Shown here piece after piece: positions 56,544-64,000 of a DNA stretch of 64,000 bases; positions within the stretch are counted from its first letter, which is position 1, and each line of letters begins with the position of its first letter. Origin of the DNA: Sarcocystis neurona (taxonomy: Eukaryota; Apicomplexa; Conoidasida; Eucoccidiorida; Sarcocystidae); assembly GCA_000727475.1 (NCBI GenBank), contig KL647292.1, positions 421,882 to 485,881 of the forward strand. Direction: 5' to 3'. The notes beneath the pieces are model-generated. The model made no database searches. It saw only the letters and a list, made by a program, of their open reading frames with translations, and was not told the DNA's origin. Both the position numbers and the translations under genes were made by a program.

Positions 56544-59500
56544 CGTGCATGTGGTAGACAACGAATACGGTGTAGGGGCGATAGGAAGAAAGGGGTGAAT
56601 GATTGGAGGTGAGGGGTGGCGAACAAGTGAGATAAAAACCCGCAGGAGCAGGATGTGGAGGAAAAACAAGCTTTCCGCGAGAGATCATGTATATGTGAAA
56701 ATAACCCAGCAATGCTCCGAGCGAGAAGGGTAACAGAGAGGCCCATGGTCCGTTCTGGACACGGTTTCAGTGCAGGTACCGTGTCTCTTTGGCACGGGCT
56801 CTCTGGACCGCTCGGCGCTCGAAAGGACATCAGAAAGACGGTGTCATCGCTGCAGCGTCAGAGCAGCGGATTCAGCGCGCCGCTAGCAGAAACGATCGTA
56901 GACACCGCCAGGTAAGGCGTCCGCAGCAGTACGATTCGCAGCGCTGAAAATCCGTATGTGAACCACTTGGGACAAATTCTTCGGTAGACACCACCAGGTA
57001 AGGCACCTGCAGCAGTATGATTCGCAGCGCTCAAAATCGCCATGCCCACCACCTCGGGGGAGTCTCGCGCCTCGTTTTAATAAAGAAAGTCGGTAATTTC
57101 TGCTGCCTTGCAAAACAAACGCTGAACAATAGCAGCTCCACTTTCAGTGGAATTGATACGATTAGAAAGGAGAAAAAGCTGCGTCTGCCGCCTCCACTTC
57201 CACCGGATTTCTCTTTGTTTTTCGCAGACGCCGCTGCTCGGTACACGTGCATCAGGCTTTTGATGCTACGTCACCGCACCGAGTCAATGGTGCTTGACAT
57301 TCATTCAAACATGCATGTACACGTGAGTGATTGTACGCTCAGTCGTATGCGCGCAAGCACAGAAGTGCACTTGTTTACTTTGTGCTGTCCTTCAGCTCAT
57401 AGATTATGACATACGTATGTATACAGGCGCCTAGCTGCACATCAGAAGGGTTCAATGCGAGTGAGCATACAAAGGTGTCCGACAACATGCGTTGACTTAG
57501 AAACGTGTACACGTACGTATATAAATATCTAGCTGCATTCGCTTGTAATTACTACGAACCAGACAAATGTGGACGGCGTACGCATACGCGTTAAAGTATG
57601 CAGTATGCATGCCTGTGCGTCCTGCTTATAGTTGCAGAGGAGCCGAGTTATGAAGGGCAGCTGCTGCTGAGAACACGACTGTCTTTACGCCTTGCACAGC
57701 TGATGCTGTTACAGTGCTACTCGGAGGGTGTTCCACCAGCTGGTGCATGCTGAGAAATACACAGATTGTTTAGGACCGCAGCGAGACGGTCTTTTGATAT
57801 TGTGCGCAGGCGCGGGCACGGAAATTTCCACTCCTTTTCTGGTACAGATCATAGACGCAGGCGGAGGTTTAATTGCGCATACACATACATGTATGCCTAC
57901 AGATTGGTGCACAAACACCGTTCACTCACCGGCGCCTCATTTGTGGGTATACGTTCTTTGTGAACCTACCTTTTTAAAGGCGTTGTTTCCTAGGTTGTAG
58001 ACGTACCCGAAATTATGACTCACACGCCCTCGCCCCCTCCAAATACATAGATGAACCCATGCCTATATGAGATTCCTGAAGCTTTGAAGATCGCGGCTTC
58101 GAAGATCACCTTGTCCGGCGCAGGTGTCTACATAAAAATAAAGAAAGTGTACATGTGTGTGTATATAAATGCATAAATATCGTGTACTTCCACTTTTCCC
58201 GTACACGTTTCTTCTCAAGCGACGAATCTCTACACAACAAAAGAAAATACACGCCTTGTCTGACACATTCCTTCACAAACACGCGCCTGCGTATGTACGT
58301 ATCTGTAAATATATGTATATACTACAAAGCAGACACACCCCTTCTATGGGGCCTTGAATACGGATTCCGCATTACATGCAGAGAAACTTGCAGTGGCGTT
58401 ATGAAGGGGATGGATTACAGGCTAGCAACACACCCTTCCTAGCGAAACCTCCATTCTTATGGATTTGCTATCAGAACACCTCAGGGGCAAACGCCGCGCA
58501 TTCGAGGCGTATCTCTTCTCTCCTACCTTCCGCCACTTTTTCCTCTGTAGCGTGCAGTGTTGCAGCACCGCCTCTTGCCCTCCGTCAATATGAAGTAAAC
58601 TGCTTGAAAGGGAGTGGTGAACCGTTGAGGGACAAAGGATGCTCGCAGTTGGTATACGCCGCTTGCTACCGTTCCTCTTCCTGTATACGGCCCTAGCGGC
58701 AGTCACTTCTCTTTGTCTTTGATGGCCACGAAAAGCGAGAGAAAGGGTACTCCTGAACCGGCCCTTGCAACACACACCGGAGAAAATATCCGGCTCGCCA
58801 AAAATTCCTCGACAAGATCCATTTACACGGCGTATTAATGACGAGGCTTTTCCAGAAGACGGTGGTATTCCGTTCCTGTGTGAATCTCTTTCCGGATTTC
58901 TGTTCTCACTGGCCTTCCCCTTCTTCGTATGAGAGAACTGAGTTTCTGCTTTTCTGGCTCGGGTGACGAGCCTTGCGTGAGACACTTCCTTACCCCAAAG
59001 TCGCTCGTTACTTGTTGCCCTGTCGTACATTGAGTACGTACAGCGAGTGCGTCATCCGCGGGGATGTGTCTATCTGGACACCTAGCCATGTTGTCGCAAC
59101 CACCTCAAGTGCGGAAGTAGTACATCACTACAATGAAGCACACCGACTTCTCTGGGACACACTGTGCCATTTCGGCCTCGCCTCTTCTAGGTTTTAGCGG
59201 TAAAGCTCTGCGTCTACGGCGGCTACTCAAGCACAACGGTCCCGCCCAACAACCCCGGGGTGCACGTACACCCGGACGGCCCTATTTTCCTCACGGAAGA
59301 AAAGTTTTAAATTTATTTTCCTTGATCCCTATTTTCTTGCAGGAAGCGTTCCGGACGGACAAGGTGACCGATCGGTCCGTGTGTGCGACGGACGCATGCA
59401 GCTTGACTTGCTTCCATTGCAGCATGAATTCCGTACACGCCCCCAGCCAGTTGACTTCTCAGAGTCACCTTGTACACTCGTCCTGGCGCAGTGTCCTCTG

Positions 59501-60200
59501 TTCGTTTCTTCGTACTGCGGAACTTCCGTCTGCGGTTTCCTTCCGAATGTTGTTTTCACCTGCGTCTGCCTTCTTTGAAAGCGCCTTCCTACTGACTTCG
59601 ACGCTACTGTGTAACTCGGAGATGCGCGCACACCGATGATTCGTGTCTCCGCATGGATGTTTCTCTCTCTACGTCTGTGTATAAACATGCGTTATTCTCT
59701 GTATCTTTCTGAATAGTCTCTCTCCTGCTGAACTCCAGTTTTTCGCGAAAGAACGTCGCCACCTTGAGGAACACCTTGGTGCACTGCCGGAATGTACACA
59801 ACATCCACACGCAAACACGTCCTCAGCAGCACATGGCTACCACGCGAATTATATCCGTAGTGCCTACGGGTGTGTACGTGTAGGGTACGCGAGTGTCTGT
59901 GTAAAACTCGGAAAGCATCCCCGCGTGTCTCTAGAAGCAATAAACTTGCATACATACTTATGGCTTATCAGTCTGACTCCAGCACCGATATATCTGCATA
60001 CCTATATGTACATATATATACACGTGTATGAAACAGTCTACAGACCACGTGCGTAGATATTTTCTATACACCTCTGAAAGTAGCGGCATATATGTATGCG
60101 TATTAATATACGCGAACCTGCACCTTCTGGAGGAAAAGCAACAACATGCGTCTGTGGCCGTCATGCTGGCGCCCCTTTCCACCAGGAGGGCATAGTACAA
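56544..60200. other. Region without a supported gene
   Basis: It contains the 85-bp duplication at 56898-57038 and TA/CA tracts near 57510, 57880, 58155 and 58305. The 202-codon minus frame at 58422-59030 and the 168-codon plus frame at 59133-59639 show no family features. Confidence 0.45.
56898..57038. repeat. Tandem duplication, period 85 bp
   Basis: The 56-bp blocks at 56898-56953 and 56983-57038 are nearly identical, with six or seven differences. Each contains caggtaaggc, a perfect splice-donor-like string on the plus strand, followed by gcagcagtaygattcgcagc. Confidence 0.8.
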
Positions 60201-60219
60201 GAACGCATTCTTCTACGCA

Positions 60220-61440
60220 GGAGCAGCAGCCCCCGCGCGAGACATCACTCAACTACACAGCAACGTAGGCGTTTACATCATATGGAAAACAGCAGACGCA
60301 GCAGCAGCGGGTGTCAGTACTGCTGCTCCAGCCGCAGCGGCGAGGAGGAGCGGTCCAGCAGGAGCACAGCGGGACACTAGCGACAGCGACGTGTTGCTCG
60401 GCAGCTGCAACCACCACCTCCACCGCAGCATCGGTGCTTCTTCAGCAACAGCAACCGTTGTATTCAAGGCAGCACAGCAGGATGTACATACACACAGCAG
60501 AAGCAAGGTTTTCGACACCAGGGGGAGCACGCAGTGCCTCCCTGAAGTGAAGGAGCAGCAGCAACAGCTGCTGCAGAAGAATCACCAGCACCACCTTCTA
60601 CCCAGGAACGGCAGGGATCGTGCTGGAGGTCGTAGCAGTAGTAGAACTCTCTGCATATGCACCCACGTCGAGCCAGTAGCAGCAGGAATCTTTATAGCGC
60701 CAGCAACATATGATTAAAGGAAGAAGAGGAAGCAGCAGTATCGTCTTGACAGGAGTTTTTCGTCTGTAAAAGGTCCACTTCTTAAGCGTAGCATCCGGAG
60801 CGGCTTCGGAGCATCAAGCGCACGCCTCCGAAAGCTGCAATACAAACATTACACCAACAACAGCCTGCACTACGTTTATGCAGCAGAAGCAGCAGGAGCG
60901 TAGACATGCAAGAAGACGTAGCAGCTGGTGAGTTTTACTCTGCTGCTGCGGGACAGGGAAATTGAAGAGTCTGCAGCAGGTACGTCCACAGGAGCAGGCT
61001 ACGCTTGCGTCACCCTGCTCGATCGACGACCCGAGCAGGAACAGCAGCAGGAGCCACCTGAGGGACACCGTGGACGTGCACCAGCAGCAAGCGCGGCAGA
61101 TACGAAGCAGCTGCAGCACCCACAGAAACAGAGACGAGGAGCGGTCTGCAACTCCCGGCAGCAGAGGCAACTGCAGTCCACCAAGAGACAGCGCAGGCGA
61201 CGCGTGCCGCTTCAGCAGGGAGAAGGATTTGTAGCAGCAGCAGAGGTCCACTTGCACCGGCTGTAGCAGCAGGACGAGCAGAACTGGAGCAGCCCTACGA
61301 AGAAACGCAGCAGCAGCAACGTGAAGAAGATCCACACACACACACACGCACAGAGCAGCGGCAGGAGCAGCCCCAGCAGCAATAGCAGCAGCAGCAGCAA
61401 GGCGGCCGTCCGAAGAAAGCACACGAGAAGTTGAAGAAAG
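60220..61440. repeat. CAG-rich region, first block
   Basis: Degenerate CAG/GCA units on the plus strand give open frames on both strands (for example 60814-61470 minus). The frames are explained by the triplet, and no island of normal protein composition is seen. Confidence 0.6.
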
Positions 61441-61679
61441 AAGAAAACGAAAGTCATGTAGTGCGCGCATGTCGAGCTTCTCTGCTTATTGCTTGGTGCG
61501 ACTCATATAGAGATCTGTATGTCCCTCCTCGTATACTGGCTCTTCTTTATACACCGTTCTGTTTCTTTGCAGTCTATCCGCATACATTTCGTAGCCCTTC
61601 CCTTATATATATTTTCTGCGTGTTGTCTTACTTGCCCTTTCCCAAAGACTTCTCGTCTCTCTCCATCTCCTCTTCCGTG

Positions 61680-62625
61680 CGTATATATATATATATGCAC
61701 TATTCTTCCTTGCCCTTCTACTGGTAACCTGCCTTTTCCTATGTATCTCGTGTGGTTGTGTGTCTGTATATGTGTGTGTGTCTCTTTTTCTCTCCTTAGA
61801 CTTATATATATTCCTTTTCCTTGCCATTTTCCACTGCAGGACGTTTGCGCCGTGTTCAGGACAATAGAGATGTGGCTCTGTGTGTATATGTGTGTGTGTC
61901 TCACCGACGTTTCTGCGCAAAAGAAATTTCTCGATTGGGCCGCGGGGTCTGTCTCTGCACGTCCTCCTGCATCTCCTCTACAGATTAGAGCTCTTCATTT
62001 ACCAAACTTTCGACGGAAGACAGTTCTTCCTCCTTTCTCTCTGAGTCTCTCTTTCGCCCTTTGCTGCCGGCGGTTGCCTGCGAATTCAAGCGAGCAGCCG
62101 CTTCTTCCACAGGAGCAGCTGCAGCAGGCGCGCAGCCCGTCCTCCAGGAGCAGCAGCAGCAGCACTAGCAGCAACGGTCGCAGCCACACACACAGACACA
62201 GCAGCAGCGGGAGGAGTGAAGGCCGGAAGAAGAATAGCAGGAGCAACCGCAGCAGGACGAAGTAGTGACGCAGCAGCGCTGTTAGACACACAGCAGCAAC
62301 AACAGCGACAGCAGCAACAGCACCAATAAGATACAGCCGTCATACATATACGATGTATACAACGTGTATGAGAGACATGCAGTAGATATATATTATACAT
62401 TTTTGAGTATGCTTACTTTTGTATGTATATATATATGTACATATGTGTACGTCCATGCGTGTATGTATAGATATAACGACGTGTGTATCACAAACGACAT
62501 ACGAGAGATAAAATAGATACGTATCAGATAATTTTGAGTATAGGCATATATGTATGTGCATACACATGTACATATATATATAAGTATGTATATGTATTAC
62601 GTATGTGTCATTGTGTGTGTACTGA
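61680..62625. repeat. TA/TG microsatellites flanking CAG units
   Basis: A TA run lies at 61682-61696, TG runs at about 61760-61900, and alternating TA/GTAC tracts from 62340 to 62620. A short CAG block at about 62100-62330 lies between them. Confidence 0.7.
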
Positions 62626-62640
62626 CACATACTGGGGGAC

Positions 62641-63444
62641 GTGGCGAAACAGCGAGCAGCAGCGCCACCAAATTTTTGTGGGGCGCAAGAGCAGCAGGAG
62701 AGGCAGCGGCAGTTGAGTCTAGTTGCAGCAGCAGCGCAGCAGAGCACGTCCACGACGCATAAAAGAACAGAGCACGGCGCAGCTGGTTCACTGCAGCAGC
62801 TGCCTTTCGTCACAGGGCAGGAGATCGCATGCAGCAGCAGCAACAGCAATAGCAGCACTCCCAGAAGATGTAGCAGCAGCAGCAGCGGCGGTGGAACGAG
62901 CGACAGCACCAGTAGCGGCACTAGTGGCAGCGTCTTCGGGCCAGCAGCAGCATCAGCATCAGCAGCAGGGACAGGTGCAGCAGCAGGGACAGCGACAGGG
63001 ACAGCAGCATCGACACGAGGGACAGGTGCAGCAGCAGGGACAGCAGCGTCAGCAGCAGGGACAGCAGCGTCAGCAGCAGGGACAGCAGCGTCAGCAGCAG
63101 GGACAGGTGCAGCAGCAGGAACAGCAGCAGGGACAAGTTTAACAGCAAGGTGGGATCTGCGGAGGACCTGTGGGGGCAGGGTGTATGCGGCAGGAGGCAA
63201 CAGTGCGCAGCAGCTTCAGAGCCGGCGACGAAGGAAGGAGAAGCAGCGAAAGAATGTAGGGAGCAGGAGGAGCAGCAGCGGTATCTTCCTCAGCAGCGGA
63301 AGGGGCAGCAGAAGGAGCAGCAGCAGGAGCAGGAGCAAGAACAGCGGTCACCTTGGCGGCACCAGCAGCAGCAGGAGCAATAGGAGCAGCGGCAATAGCG
63401 AGGGAACGAGAGAGCAGCAGGAGAGGCAGCAGGACGGGCGCTAG
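62641..63444 (+). CDS. Possible Ala/Ser/Gly-rich low-complexity protein fragment
   Basis: A plus-strand frame of 267 codons starting from a GTG just right of a microsatellite. It holds poly-Ser runs and a GTAASAA-type repeat. Its only support is length and a repeat that keeps the frame (21 bp). No ATG start, splice site or domain is evident, and the reverse strand is also open. Confidence 0.2.
   Translation: MAKQRAAAPPNFCGAQEQQERQRQLSLVAAAAQQSTSTTHKRTEHGAAGSLQQLPFVTGQEIACSSSNSNSSTPRRCSSSSSGGGTSDSTSSGTSGSVFGPAAASASAAGTGAAAGTATGTAASTRGTGAAAGTAASAAGTAASAAGTAASAAGTGAAAGTAAGTSLTARWDLRRTCGGRVYAAGGNSAQQLQSRRRRKEKQRKNVGSRRSSSGIFLSSGRGSRRSSSRSRSKNSGHLGGTSSSRSNRSSGNSEGTREQQERQQDGR
63037..63099 (+). 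repeat. 21-bp minisatellite, three exact copies
   Basis: The unit gggacagcagcgtcagcagc plus one base repeats at 63037, 63058 and 63079 without change. Diverged relatives extend from about 62968 to 63135. The period is a multiple of three, so frames are kept. Confidence 0.85.
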
Positions 63445-63758
63445 CAGCAGAACAAGAAGAAGCGGCAACCATAGCACCGCAGGAGCAGTGGGAGAGGGAG
63501 CCGCAGCAGCAGCATCGAAGGCGATGGTGTCACTACGCTGCAGAGTACGCTCAGAAAAGACGCTGCTGCTGCTGCATCAGCAGCAACTGCAACAGCAGCG
63601 GCAACGGCAGCAGCAACAGCAGCAGCGGAAAGGGAAGAATCAGCGGGTGACCACCTCCGCGAGCGCAACAGCAGCAGCAGCACGGGAGGAGGACTGCTTC
63701 CTCTGGATTCACAAAAGCAGCAGCAGCAGATGCGAAAGTACCGAGACAAGCAGCAAGT

Positions 63759-63839
63759 GCAGCAGCCGCAGGACAAGCAACAGATGCAGCAGCCGCAGGA
63801 CAAGCAGCAAATGCAGCAGCCGCAGGAAAAGCAGCAGAC
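63759..63839 (+). repeat. 27-bp minisatellite, three copies
   Basis: Units start at 63759, 63786 and 63813. In one plus frame each reads as Gln-Gln-Pro-Gln-Asp/Glu-Lys-Gln-Gln-Met-like. Copies 1 and 2 differ at about two positions. Confidence 0.85.
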
Positions 63840-63934
63840 GAGGGGGAGCGAGGGGGACGTCGTTGAGGAGGAATCCCCCTGCGCCGGTGGAGCTGTTCCC
63901 TGGTCCGTCTGCCTGTACCACCAGCAACAGAATA

Positions 63935-63957
63935 CTCGACAGCAACAGCAGCAGCAA

Positions 63958-63989
<32 letters not shown>

Positions 63990-64000
63990 CAGCAGCAGCA
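63935..64000 (+). repeat. CAG run reaching the window's right edge
   Basis: Nearly pure CAG/CAA triplets run to the last base; the tract continues beyond the window. Confidence 0.85.

Noticed and set aside
58422..59030. 202-codon basic minus frame
   Set aside because: Evenly mixed composition without domain or homopolymer features; overlaps frames on the other strand; likely chance.
62340..63200. 286-codon Ala/Leu/Pro-rich minus frame
   Set aside because: Its N-terminal part is the reverse of the 21-bp minisatellite and its C-terminal part reads through a TA/TG microsatellite.
1..64000. CRISPR arrays, rRNA genes, bacterial operons
   Set aside because: The repeats seen have no unique equal-length spacers, no rRNA-like sequence is present, and the spliced genes are clearly eukaryotic.

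Overview
The window looks like nuclear DNA of a coccidian apicomplexan, most probably an Eimeria species. Base composition is roughly balanced. Long CAG/CTG-type trinucleotide tracts encode or mimic poly-Gln, poly-Ala and poly-Ser. Genes have introns of about 0.5-1.5 kb with canonical GT/AG ends, intergenic gaps run to several kb, and TA, CA/TG and GTAC microsatellites are common. This pattern is known for Eimeria genomes. The species cannot be fixed from the sequence alone.

Layout. (1) 1-5829, minus strand: a RING/CHY zinc-finger E3 ligase gene of the RCHY1/PIRH2 family. It has a very long low-complexity first exon and three short zinc-finger exons. Its RING end lies beyond the left edge. 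(2) 5830-11946: a gene-poor gap that ends in a 33-bp, three-copy repeat carrying GCATGC, about 0.5 kb upstream of (3) 11947-19342, plus strand: GMP synthase in six exons, all splice phases consistent, 632 aa. (4) 19343-22639: a repeat-rich gap between two convergent genes, with a 148-bp inverted repeat and 71-bp direct repeats. (5) 22640-30861, minus strand: an adenylate kinase 7-like gene (Rossmann-like N-terminus, kinase core, coiled coil, Dpy-30 motif). Five exons are located and one short connecting exon is not. (6) 30862-39900: mostly non-coding with decayed tandem repeats. One small two-helix membrane protein lies at 34520-34777. (7) 39901-48315: an 8.4-kb stretch open on the minus strand, packed with triplet repeats, whose repeat polarity flips near 44.87 kb, so one gene or two opposed genes are possible. 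(8) 48316-55580: non-coding with microsatellites. (9) 55581-56543, minus strand: a 320-aa protein I do not recognise. (10) 56544-64000: a tandem duplication, then CAG-rich DNA with two coding-like minisatellites reaching the right edge.

The genes do not form a pathway cluster. GMP synthase makes GMP from XMP, the RCHY1-like protein is a likely ubiquitin ligase, and AK7 is known from ciliary axonemes, which in coccidia would mean the flagellated microgamete. CAG repeats have no stop codon in any frame on either strand, so open frames inside them are weak evidence. I relied on family motifs and splice-phase agreement instead.
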